The notes beneath the pieces are model-generated. The model saw only the letters and a program-made list of their open reading frames with translations. It was not told the DNA's origin and made no database searches. From positions 16,053,962-16,117,961 of the forward strand of contig CM077826.1 of assembly GCA_039720395.1 (NCBI GenBank): 64,000 nucleotides of DNA, in the 5' to 3' direction. Shown in pieces: positions 46,985 through 58,715 of the stretch. The position numbers and the translations under genes are program-made. Each line of letters begins with the position of its first letter. Positions within the stretch are counted from its first letter, which is position 1. The stretch is from Liquidambar formosana. Taxonomy: Eukaryota > Streptophyta > Magnoliopsida > Saxifragales > Altingiaceae.

Positions 46985-49815
46985 TATTATGGCATGCACA
47001 CTTTTTGCTATATGGTCACACGCTCCATGGAGAATAGTAGACAACAAGTGCAGAAGTTCATGAAATAATGCATCCCCACATTTTTACAAAGAATCCCCAG
47101 AAATTAGAGTTAGTTCTTTGGAGAGAAGTAGGAGGAATTTAATCAGACATGTTTGATTTCATTGAGATTTGGAGGTATGAATGACCAGATTTGACAAATC
47201 ATGGACCCTTTGCTATATGGTCACACGCTCCATGGAGAATAGTAGCCAACAAGGGCAGATGTTCATGAACTGATGGATCCCCACATTTTTACAAAGGATC
47301 TCCAGAAATTAAAGTTAGTTCTTTGGAGAGAAGTAGGAGGAATCTAATCAGAATTGTTGATTTCATTAAGATTTAGAGGTATGACTGACCAGATTTGACA
47401 AATCATGCACCTTTTTGCTCTTTGGTCACACGCTCCATGGATAATAGTAGCCAACAAGGCCAGAAATTCATGAACTAATGGATCCCCACATTGTTACAAA
47501 TGATCCCCAGAAATTAGAGTTCGTTCTTTGGACAGAAGTACGAGAAATCTAAGACGACATATGTTTTCTGAGACGACATATCTACATCGAACTGAATACT
47601 GAATGAATGTTTCCAACTAACTCAAACAAACAAACAAACAATGTGCAACAAAGAAAAAAAAACGTAAAAGAAAAACAAATACGAAACAAAATATTTTGTA
47701 GTGTCAATAAATTGCTTCCAATGAACAAAAATCCATGCAGCTACGTTGTTAATGGGCTTATTCGTATGCAAACCTCGGGCAAATGTTGGAAAGTGGACTG
47801 AATAACTGAGAATTTATGTTTTTGGATGGATATATATATAGAGAGATATGATAATTATTTTGTACGAAGGGTTGTAGTATATGAAGTACATATCAGGGTG
47901 GGGATTGCACTATCATAAGATTATAAGGTACAGGTCATGCATACTTTTTGCTATATGGCCACACACTCCATGGAGAAAAGTAGACAACAAGTGTAGAAGT
48001 GCATGAACTGATGGATCCCCACATTTTTACAAAGGATCCCCAGAAATTAAAGTTAGTTCTTTGCAGAGACGTAGGAGGAATCTAACTAGAATTGTCTGCT
48101 TTCATTGAGATTTGGAGGTATGAATGACCTGAGGTGACAAATCATCTACACTTTTACTATATGCTCACATACTCCATAGAGAAGAGTAGCCACCAAGGGC
48201 AGAAGTTCATGAACTGATGGATCCCCACATTTTTACAAAGGATCCCCAGAAATTAGAGTTAGTTCTTTGGAGAGAAGTAGGAGGAATCTAATCAGACTTG
48301 TCTGATTTCAATGAGATTTGGAGATACGACTGACCAGATTTGACAAATTATGCACCTATTTTCTATATGGTCACATGCTCTATGGAGAAGAGTATACAAC
48401 AAGTGCAGAGTTCATGAACTGCTGGATCCCCACATTGTTACAAATGATCCCCAGAAATTAGAGTTAGTTCTTTGGACAGAAGTAGGAGGAATTTAATCAG
48501 TCTTGTTGATTTCATTGAGATTTGGAGGTATGAATGACCAGATTTGACAAATCATGCACACTTTTGCTATATGGTCACATGCTCTATGGAGAAGAGTAGA
48601 CAACAAGCGCAGAAGTTCAGGAAATACCGGATCCCCACATTGTTACAAACGATCCCCAGAAAATAGAGTTCGTTCTTTGGACGGATTTAAGAGGAATCTA
48701 ATCATACTTGTCTGATTACATTTAGATTCAGAGGTATGAATGACCAGATTTGTCAAATCATGCACACTTTTGCTATATGGTCACATGCTTCATGGACAAT
48801 AGTAGCCAACAAGGGCAGAAGTTCATGAACTGATGGATCCCCACATTGTTATAAAGGATCCCCAGAAATTAAAGTTAGTTCTTTGGAGAGAAGTAGGAGG
48901 AATCCAATCAGAATTGTCTTATTGCAATGAGATTCGGAGGTATAAATGACCTGAGGTGACAAAGCATCCACACATTTACTATATGGTCACATGCTCCATG
49001 GAGAAGAATAGCCAACAAGGGCAGAAGTTCATGAACTGATGGATCCCCACATTTTTACAAAGGATCCCCAGGAATTAGAGTTAGTTATTTGGAGAGAAGT
49101 AGGAGGAATCTAATCAGACTTGTCTGATTTCAATGAGATTTGGAGATATGACTGACCAGATTTGACAAATCATGCACCCATTTTCTATATGGTCACATGC
49201 TCTATGGAGAAGAGTAGACAACAAGTGCAGAAGTTCATGAACTGTTGGATCCCCACATTGTTACAAAGGATTCCCAGAAATTAGAGTTAGTTCTTTGGAC
49301 AGAAGTAGGAGGAATCTAATCAGAATTGTTTGATTGCATTGAGATTCAGAGGTATGAATGACCTGAGGTGACAAATCATGCGCACTTTTATTATATGGTC
49401 ACACGTTCCATGGAGAAGAGTAGCCAACAAGTGCAGAAGTTCATGAACTGATGGATCCCCACATTTTTACAAAGGATCCCCAGGCATTAGAGTTAGTTCT
49501 TTGGAGAAAAGTAGGAGGAATCTAATTAGACTGGTCTGATTTTAATAAGATTCTGAGGTATGAATGACCTAAGGTGACAAATTATGCACACTTTTACTAT
49601 ATGGTCACACGCTCCATGGAGAAGAGTAGTCAAGAAGGGCAGAAGTTCATGAACTGATGGATCCCTACATTTTTACAAAGGATCCCCAGAAATTAGAGTT
49701 AGTTCATTGGAGAGAAGTAGGAGGAATCATACATGGACTTGTCTGATTTCATTGAGATTCAGAGATACGACTGACCAGATTTGACAAATCATGCACCCAG
49801 ATTTGACAATTGATG
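46985..49815. repeat. ~205-bp satellite array, 12 copies
   Basis: Unit: CTTTTGCTATATGGTCACACGCTCCATGGAG...GGATCCCCACATTTTTACAAAGGATCCCCAGAAATTAGAG...GGAGGAATCTAATCAGA...GACCAGATTTGACAAATCATGCAC. Starts lie near 46996, 47208, 47412, 47945, 48155, 48357, 48562, 48770, 48977, 49185, 49386 and 49590. Copies are mostly similar with point changes. The duplicated gene flank (47560-47810) sits between units 3 and 4. Confidence 0.92.
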
Positions 49816-49864
49816 TAGTTAATAACGTACAAAAATCTAATCGTTTTAAATAAAACCCCGTAAT

Positions 49865-50615
49865 GATTCCTAAAATTGGACGTTGAATACCCAAATCGAT
49901 TGGGACGTGCCTCTAAACTCTTGTTTCTTCACTGATTTTCCCAATCGATTGACATCTAACCCAATCGATTGGGATGTGCCTCTCAATTCATATTTGTTCA
50001 CTGATTTTCCCAATCGATTGACACATATCCCAACAATCGATTGACACATAACCCAATCAATTGGGACTGGTCGAAAAACTCATATTTCTTCACTGATTTT
50101 CCCAATCGATTGACACATAACCCAATCGATTGGGACATGCCTCTAAATTCATATTTGTTCACTGATTTTCCCAATCGATTGATACCTAACCTAATCGATT
50201 GGGATGTGCCTCTAAACTCATATTTTGTTCACTGATTTTCCCAATCGATTGACACCTAACCCAATCGATTGGGACGTGCCTCTAAACTCATATTTGTTCA
50301 CTGATTTTCCCAATCAATTGACACCTAACCCAGTCGATTGGGACTGGTCGAAAAACTCACATTTCTTCACTGATTTTCCCAATCGATTGACATATAACCC
50401 AAATCAATTTGGACGTGCCTCTAAACTCATATTTTGTTCACTGATTTTCCCAATCGATTGACACATAACCCAATCGATTGGGACATGCCTCTAAACTCAA
50501 ATTTGTTCACTGATTTTCCCAATCGATTGACACCTAACCCAATCGATTGGGACTTGCCTATGAACTCATATTTCTTCACTGTTTTGCCCCATCGATTGGG
50601 ATTCATTGCAATCGA
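49865..50615. repeat. ~69-bp minisatellite with AATCGATT palindromes, about 10 copies
   Basis: Unit: CCCAATCGATTGACACATAACCCAATCGATTGGGACGTGCCTCTAAACTCATATTTGTTCACTGATTTT. Each holds the palindrome CCCAATCGATTGGG plus a second AATCGATT. Period 69 equals 23 codons, so repeated peptide frames (FTDFPNRLTPNPIDWDVPLN) appear. They have no start or context of a gene. Confidence 0.92.
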
Positions 50616-51177
50616 TTGGGGTTATTAAAAATTGAATTTTTAGTTCTCAGACTTATTGGGACTAACGGTATTCCATCTTTGTTGGAGTGATGGGTTAATA
50701 TCTCAAAATTGTTTTTCTCTTTCTTTATTTGTTTCGTTCTTTCTTGATTTCATTATTTTTTTTTTATTAATTTTTTTTTCTTGTTTTTGTTTTTGTTTTT
50801 GGTTGCATATATCTGCGAATCACATTACTTGGTCAATGGTTTTGGATACATCTCAGTTGAACACATTCTTCCCCAAGTTTTTTTAGTGGGAACACTCCCC
50901 ACCATGGGTTTTGATTCTGATTTACCCAATCAACTGACACATAACACAAATCAATTGGGAATTGCATATGAACTTTGTTTTTCTTTACTGTTTTTCCCAA
51001 TCAATTAGGATTCATTGCAATCGATTGGATTTTGTAGAAATTGTATTTGTGCTTCTCAAACGTATTAGGATTAACATTAGCCAGTTTATTGGGGTGTTTT
51101 ACCAACTATATATAGGGGTATAGTTGACTCTCATTTACTTGCAGCTTTTCAACAAATTTTCGATATAGCAATCACTA
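50616..51177. other. Spacer between arrays
   Basis: T-rich, with a degraded AATCGATT unit near 50930-51030. No gene is seen. Confidence 0.6.
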
Positions 51178-51339
51178 TGTCAAATATTAATTGGTCACTC
51201 CAAATGATAAGTTGGTCACTTTTGGTCACTCTAAATGGTAAGTTGGTCACTTGTGGTCACTCCAAATAGTAAGTAGGTCAATCCAAATGGTAAGTTGGTC
51301 ACTCTAAAAGGTAAGTTGGTTGCTCGAAAGGGTAAGTAG
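51178..51339. repeat. ~21-bp satellite, left part
   Basis: TTGGTCACTCCAAATGGTAAG-type units, the same as at 53970-56650. The array is split by the solo LTR; AGTAG (51335-51339) is the left TSD. Confidence 0.9.
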
Positions 51340-53969
51340 TGTAATACCCGTAATTTTTAAATAGGGTATTAAGGGTTTAATCTATGGTTAGCGTAGTTAA
51401 TCCCTTGATTTGTCAGATGATTACATGCATGGGTAATGCATGTGTATGATATTATGATGTTGGATGTGTTTGGATGCTTGTTTTGGTGCATTGAGCATCT
51501 TTCGGGTGCGTTTAGCCTTATTTGCAACTTAAGGGTTTAAGCTGCTGAAATTTGGCTAAGTGTTGGGAAAAAGTGGATTTTCGTAAATCTTCGTTTTGAA
51601 GGATAATTTTTGGTGGTAATGGGAGTTTATAATATTATAAGACATTGGTGATTTTATGGGATTTTATTAGCATGTTTGGATTGGGTTCCACGCATGTTTG
51701 TTTTCGGAAAATCTGTCGGGCGACGGATTTTGTACTAAAACTTGAAATTTAGATTTTGATATAGTGGGTATTTGATTTTTTTGATATTTTATTTGGATTC
51801 AAATGGGGGGTTATTTGCTTATTTTCATTAAATAACTTAAAGTAACTTAAATGTTTTTAATGAAAATAAGGCAGGGATGTGTACTGTGTGGGTTTATACA
51901 CAATTGCCTGAGTTACTGGGCATTTTCAGCAAGTGACGATCGATCCTGGCCTAGGGACGATCGATCGTCAGTGCCCCAGAAAGGCATTTTCACTTCTGTT
52001 TTTCACGATCGATCGTGCCCTCAACCCACGATCGATCGTGTGTCGCGGTTTTTGCAAATTTTTTTGCGTAAAATGACGCAAATGCCCCTCACCCCTTATA
52101 AAAACCCATCCCCACGATTTTTAGACCAAATCTGATATTTTTGGTCATGGAGAGAGAGGGAGAGAGGGAGAGAAGGAGAAGAGGGGATGGAGGCTCGACG
52201 GCGACTCGCCGGAGCACGGCGACCTCGATCCGATGCCGGTAAGCTCGGATGTAGCGTATTTTGACCCGATCTACGCACGTATGGTTATGGATTTGGGTTT
52301 TTCTCTCTCTTTGAGGCTTAGGAATGCATTATTATGGTTGGATCCATATTCTCCAACCTCTTGGTGGAGCTTGGAGCTCGTTCACAGTGATTTGAGCTTG
52401 GATTTCGTGGGTGTTGGTATGGATTGTCATCCTCACCAACTCTTTTGCATTCTAGAGGTATTTCTCACATTTTAGAGTTAGGGTTTGTAATTTCTTTTGG
52501 TTTATCACCTTATTCTTACATTTATGGGTTTATTCATGCATATTGGGGAATTTTGGTGGTGATTTGGAGTTGGGACCTCCATTACCAACATCAACCAAGT
52601 CATTTGGGAGCTAGGGCTTGGATTGGGAGCGTGCATATGCATCCTAGGGCTTGGACTTCATACCCACGGCATCAAAGGTTACATTTTTCTACACTTTTGG
52701 TTGAGGTAGGTGCAATTTACATAGGTTTAAACTATTGACATGATAATATGGTATATATTATCATATTATTTGGTATTCTCAGGCCTAGAATATGAATATA
52801 CATGATTTATGGAATAAATCTTAAATGGGACTTTGGGGTATTGGATAACATAAATTGGAAATTATGTTTATTAATGAGTTGGTTTATTTTATACATTAAA
52901 TGGAATATAATTGTACTGATTTTACGGGTATTTATGATGTTATCATAAATTGGTATAATGAGGTGATTATTTCCACTATGGTTTATGTGGTATATTTTGA
53001 AGATGATTTTGGTTATAAAATCATTTTATGGTTTCTCGCATTGCATGTTGGCATAATCATGCATTAAATGGATTTAATGAATACTGGGTAAAAGTATTGC
53101 ACTAAAAGGGGTCATTGGAATTGGACTACTTGCAGTCAATGGGACTTTGCGGTGTTTTCCATTCCTTTGGTCCTGGGGTACTTTCCGGTTCCAGGTAGGA
53201 ACCCTTGTGTTCCCGAATCAGAGGCTACTTTCCGGTTCCAGGTAGGAACCCTTGTGTTGTCCTCTTGGAGGTGGGTTTAAATCCTCCGTTTCCGCGCGAA
53301 GACTCCTGCGGGAGTGGTTGGTAATTAATGGAATCAATGTAAATTGGACATGAGTCACATGCATTGGGCATTATGCATTATTTATTTTAAGTTATGGGTT
53401 ATAACTTATTTTGGTATTTGTAATATACTTGGTTAGTATATTTTGCTTTAAATGATATAATGGGTTTTATTTATATCATTGCTATAGTTTACTATGTCAA
53501 ATTGTATCTACTGAGTCGTCGGACTCACGCCTATTACTTTTAAATGTTTTTCAGATAATCCAGGGATTGGTTATGCTATCTCGGGCGGAAGATGCTATTA
53601 GTGGAATTCTTTTAAGTTAATTGTTAATGTATTTTCATGGGAAAGAATATGTATTAAGTGGGTTTTCTATTGGGTTAATGTAAATGTAAATTCAATCCGG
53701 GTCGTAATTTTAATTATTTAAGGTTGTATATATATGGAATGCGATGCATGGGATGATACCACTACCATGGATGACGGAAATTTTTATGTATGGATTTTTA
53801 TAACAGGTTTTCACGATGGTATGTCCTATTTACGGATGGGTCATGCCGAAATTTTTTAAAAATGATTGAGGTTTTAACACGTGTCATCCATGTTTTATCA
53901 AAGGATTTATTAAAGAAAAAGCTTGTTTTATTATTATTGATCACGGCTTAATTAATTTGGGTCGTGACA
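51340..53969 (+). mobile_element. Solo LTR, 2.63 kb
   Basis: Starts TGTAATACCCGTAATT and ends GGGTCGTGACA (TG...CA). A perfect 5-bp duplication AGTAG flanks it (51335-51339, 53970-53974). No PBS, pol or second LTR is present. The TATAAAA at 52097-52103 followed by a GA-rich stretch (52146-52190) suggests U3/R. ACTGAGTCGTCGGACTCACG near 53510 is a motif type I associate with gypsy chromovirus LTRs. Strand is assumed from the TATA direction. Confidence 0.9.
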
Positions 53970-56650
53970 AGTAGGTCACTCCAAATGGTAAGTTGGTCAC
54001 GTTTTGTCACTTCAAATGGTAAGTAAGTCACTCTAAATGGTAATTTTGTCACTCTAAATGTTAAGTAGGTCACTCCAAATGATAAGTTGGTCACTTTTGG
54101 TCACTCTAAATGGTAAGTTGGTCACTCGAAAGGATAAGTAGGTTACTCCAAATGGTATGTTGGTCACTTTTGGTCACTCCAGATGGTAACTTGGTCACTC
54201 TAAATGTTAAGTAGGTCACTCCAAATGATAAGTTGGTCACTTCTAGTCACGCTAAATGGTAAGTTGGTCACTTTTGGTCACTCCAAATGGTAAGTTGGTC
54301 ACTCAAAAAGGTAAGTTGGTCACTTTTGGTCACTCCAAATGGTAAGTACGTCACTCCAAATGGTAATTTGGTCACTCTAAATGTTAAGTTGGGCACTCCA
54401 AATGATAAGTTCGTCACTTTTGGTCACTTTAAATGGTAAGTTGGTTACTTTTGGTCACTCCAAATAGTAAGTTGGTTACTCCAAATGGTAAGTTGGTCAC
54501 TCTAAATGGTAAGTTGGTTACTTTTGGTCACTCCAAATAGTAAGTTGGTCACTCAAAAAGGTAAGTTGGTCACTCGAAAGGGTAAGTAGGTCACTCCAAA
54601 TGGTAAGTTGGTCACTTTTGGTCACTCCAAATGGTAAGTAAGTCACCCCAAATGGCAATTTGGTCACTCTAAATGTTAAGTAGGTCACTCCAAATGATAA
54701 GTTGGTCACTTCTGATCACTCTAAATGGTAAGTTGGTCCCTTTTGGTCACTCCAAATGGTAAATTGGTCACTCAAAAAGATAAGTTGCTCGCTTTTGGTC
54801 ACTCCAAATAGTAAGTTGGTTACTCTGAATGGTAAGTTAGTTACTCTAAATGTTAAGTAGGGCACTCCAAATAATAAGTTCATCACTTTTGGTCACTCTA
54901 AATGGTAAGTTGGTTACTTTTGGTCACTCCAAATAGTAAGTTGGTCACTCCAAATGGTAAGTTGGTCACTCTAAATGGTAAGTTGGTTACCTTTGGTCAC
55001 TCCAAATAGTAAGTTGGTCACTCCAAATGGTAAGTTGGTCACTCTAAAAGGTAAGTTGGTTACTTGAAAGGGTGAGTAGGTCACTCCAAGTGGTAAGTTG
55101 GTCACTTTTGGTCACTCCAAATGGTAAGTAAGTCACTCCAAATGGCAATTTGGTCACTCTAAATGTTAAGTGGGTCACTCCAAATGATAAGTTGGTCACT
55201 TTTAGTAACTCTAAATGGTAAGTTGGTCACTTTTGGTCACTCCAAATGGTGAGTTGGTCACTCAAAAAGGTAAGTTGCTCACTTTTGGTCACTCCAAATG
55301 GTAAGTAGGTCACTCCAAATGGTAAGTAGGTCACTCCAAATGGTAATTTGGTCACTCTAATTGTTAAGTCGGTCACTCCAAATGATAAGTTGGTCACTTT
55401 TGGTCACTCCAAATAGTAAGTTGGTCACTCTAAAAGGTAAGTTTGTCATTCGAAAGGGTAAGTAGGTCACTCCAAATGGTAAGTTGGTTACTTTTGGTCA
55501 CTCCAAATGGTAAGTAAGTCACTCCAAATGGTAATTTGGTCACTCTAAATGTTAAATGGGTCACTCCAAATGATAAGTTGGCCACTTCTGGTCACGCTAA
55601 ATGGTAAGTTGATCACTTTTGGTCACTCCAAATGGTAAGTTGGTCACTCAAAAAGGTAAGTTGGTCACTTTTGGTCACTCCAAATAATAAGTTGGTCGCT
55701 CCGAATGGTAAGTTAGTCACTCTAAATGTTAAATCGGGCACTCCAAATGATAAGTTCGTCACTTTTGGTCACTCTAAATGGTAAGTTGGTTACTTTTGGT
55801 CACTCCAAATAGTAAATTGGTCACTCCAAATGGTAAGTTGGTCACTCTAAAAGGTAAGTTGGTCACTCGAAAGGGTAAGTTGGTCACTTTTGGTCACTCC
55901 AAATGGTAAGTAAGTCACTCCAAATAGCAATTTGGTCACTCTAAATGTTAAGTTGGTCACTCCAAATAATAAGTTGGTCACTTTTGGTCACTCTAAATGG
56001 TAAGTTGGTCACTTTTGGTCACTCCAAATGGTAAGTTGGTCACTCAAAAAGGTAAGTTGCTCACTTTTGGTCACTCCAAATGGTAAGTAGGTCACTCCAG
56101 ATGGTAATTTGATCACTCTAATTGTTAATTCGGTCACTCCAAATGATAAGTTGGTCACTTTTGGTCACTCCAAATTGTAAGTTGGTCACTCTAAAAGGTA
56201 AGTTGGTCACTTGAAAGGGTAAGTAGGTCACTCCAAATGGTAAGTTGGTCACTTTTGGTCACTCCAAATGGTAAGTAAGTCACTCCAAATGGTAATTTGG
56301 TCACGCTAAATGTTAAGTGGATCACTCCAAATGATAAGCTGGTCACTTCTGGTCACTCTAAATGGTAAGTTGGTCGCTTTTGGTCACTCCAAATGGTAAG
56401 TTGGTCACTCAAAAAGGTAAGTTGGTCACTTTTGGTCACCAAATGGTAAGTTGGTCACTCAAAAAGGTAAGTTGGTCACTTTTGGTCACTCCAAATGGTA
56501 AGTAAGTCACTCCAAATGGTAATTTGGACACTCTAATTGTTAAGTCGGTCACTCTAAATGATAAGTTGGTCACTTTTGGTCACTCCAAATAATAAGTTAG
56601 TCACTCCAAATGGTAAGTTGGTCACTCTAAAAGGTAAGTTGGTCACTCGA
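53970..56650. repeat. ~21-bp satellite, right part (about 125 units)
   Basis: Variants of GGTCACTCCAAATGGTAAGTT, alternating with GGTCACTTTTGGTCACTCCAAATGG and GGTCACTCAAAAAGGTAAG. Longer blocks recur (for example AATTTGGTCACTCTAAATGTTAAGT), so a loose higher-order pattern exists. Confidence 0.95.
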
Positions 56651-56899
56651 AACACTACAAGAAAAAGGTTGATAGATGACGCTTTTAGAATTTAAAAAGA
56701 TGACTGTTTTTTAAAAACCAGTCATCTTTTGATTTTTAGGATGAAAAGATGACTAGTATTTTAGTTCAAACTTAAAACAGTCATCTTTGAAGCAACAAAG
56801 ATGACTGGTTTTCAAAAACGTTATAACAAAAGATGACTACTTTTAAAACCCGGTCATCAATTCACTTTCCTCCTGTGTCATTTTTCTCTAGCTCCCCGA

Positions 56900-56922
56900 T
56901 CCCTTTTTAACACAACCTACTT

Positions 56923-56955
<33 letters not shown>

Positions 56956-58684
56956 CGATCTCCATCCCTCAGTTTCTCACAAAGGCCTCACACATCAGCC
57001 CACAACCCTTACCGTCACCATCTCTCTCTCTCTCTCTCTCTCATCTTGCCCTCTCTCTCTCACTGTGCTCTATCGTCATCCATCTGAGTTCATCGGATTA
57101 AGCCTGTCGTGAATCATTCTGAGGTACGCAGGAAGGACAAAGCACAAAGGGGCGGGAAACGAACCAGATCTACTATTGTCCATATCTCCTCCTCCAAGCT
57201 TCATCCCAAAGTATACCTCTCTTTCTCTCTCTATGTTTCTGTCTCTCTCTCATGCACACACATCTGCTGTGCATTTCTCCTCCCTTTTCTTTGGCTTTCT
57301 CTCACCCACAGTTGTGTTATTTTAGGGCTTTTTTTTACCCTCTCTTTTTTGAAGTTAAAAAATGGGGTTTTGCCATCTTTGAAATTGATTTATGTGATTC
57401 TAGTGTTTTTTCTCACAAGAACCTTGCATTTTCTCCCCCACCCTCTCTCTGATTTGTGAAATTTTGTGAGAAAGGCCAGAAATTAAATTCTTAAAGGAGA
57501 AATTATGAGAAAGGCCAGAAATTAATCGATTACTGTAGTGTTATTGTCGAGCCGTGGGTTTATGGGTATCTCGCCAGCACCTTCAATTTGGGAAATGGTG
57601 AATTTCTTTTTTGTGGTTGCTTTATATACTCGAATGGAGTCTGAACTTGTTGTAGAAGGAGAGCGATGTGATGTTTTAGAGTCGAGAGGAAATATAATCT
57701 TTCTCCTCTACTTAATCCTTTACTCTGTTTCCATGGTTCTTTTTGTTTAATACTTGAGAGGGTGTCTTCTTGGAAGAGAGACAAGAAAAGCGGCACTTAA
57801 ATATGTCTACTTCCTTGAGACATGCCCTCTAGCTGACAATAGAATGAGCTCGATCAGCCGAAAATTTCTGTCACTGCTACTTTTTCTAATATTGGTTCTA
57901 GTGTTGTGAGGTAACCCTGATTGTTGCTTGTGTTGTGTTCAGATTCAGATTATAGCATCTGTTGTGTTCTAATTCTAGACAGGTATTGGCTCTTTTTCGA
58001 GTTCTATTTTTCTGTGGGTTTTGTTATCCATCGATCTCAGTATTTATTTATTTATATTTTTTTTCAATGTTGATCTTTTGTAATTTTTCCTTTTTCTGTT
58101 TTAATTTTGATTGGGGTAGTAGGTTTTTTCCTTAATCTTCTGGGATTTGTGACCTTTTGATCTTGGTATTGATTTATCGTTTTGTTTGATTTCAATTTTG
58201 ACTCTTTTGTTCTTCATCCAATGATTTGATCAGGTCATGAAATCTTGATATGGGATTGAATTGCCGTTCTCCAAATATTTGTATGTTTTATATATCAATA
58301 TATGTACACGTGTTATTGACTAGGATTTGAGGAGTTAAGCAAATCTGCTCTCTTTTGCCTCCAATCCAACGAAGCTGCTAGGTAACCTGCTAAACTACTT
58401 GAGCTAAACTTATGGTCCTCTTATTTTCCCCTTCCTCCTCAGGTTTAGCTAGCTCTGTCCGTTGTGGTTATTCTCACTTAGAAAAAAAGTAAACTAGATA
58501 GTATATTTATGTAAACAGTACGTGTATCAATCAATTTCATAGATTTGATCTTCCAATAATCTATATATATATATATAAACTTGACCTAGCTGGTTTGATT
58601 GCTCCCATCAATGGATTTGAACCTTTCCTGTTGATTTCAATTGTTCAAGTCATAGAAATTGTCTACCGAATTTAATTTTTCTCA

Positions 58685-58715
<31 letters not shown>

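Noticed and set aside
46985..49815. CRISPR-like array
   Set aside because: Units are ~205 bp and contiguous without unique spacers, in a plant nuclear context: a satellite.
50041..50628. Repeated-peptide frames in the 69-bp array
   Set aside because: They follow from a period divisible by three; no promoter, start ATG or family match.
54518..54709. Minus-strand frame with GVT repeats
   Set aside because: Product of the 21-bp satellite period (7 codons).
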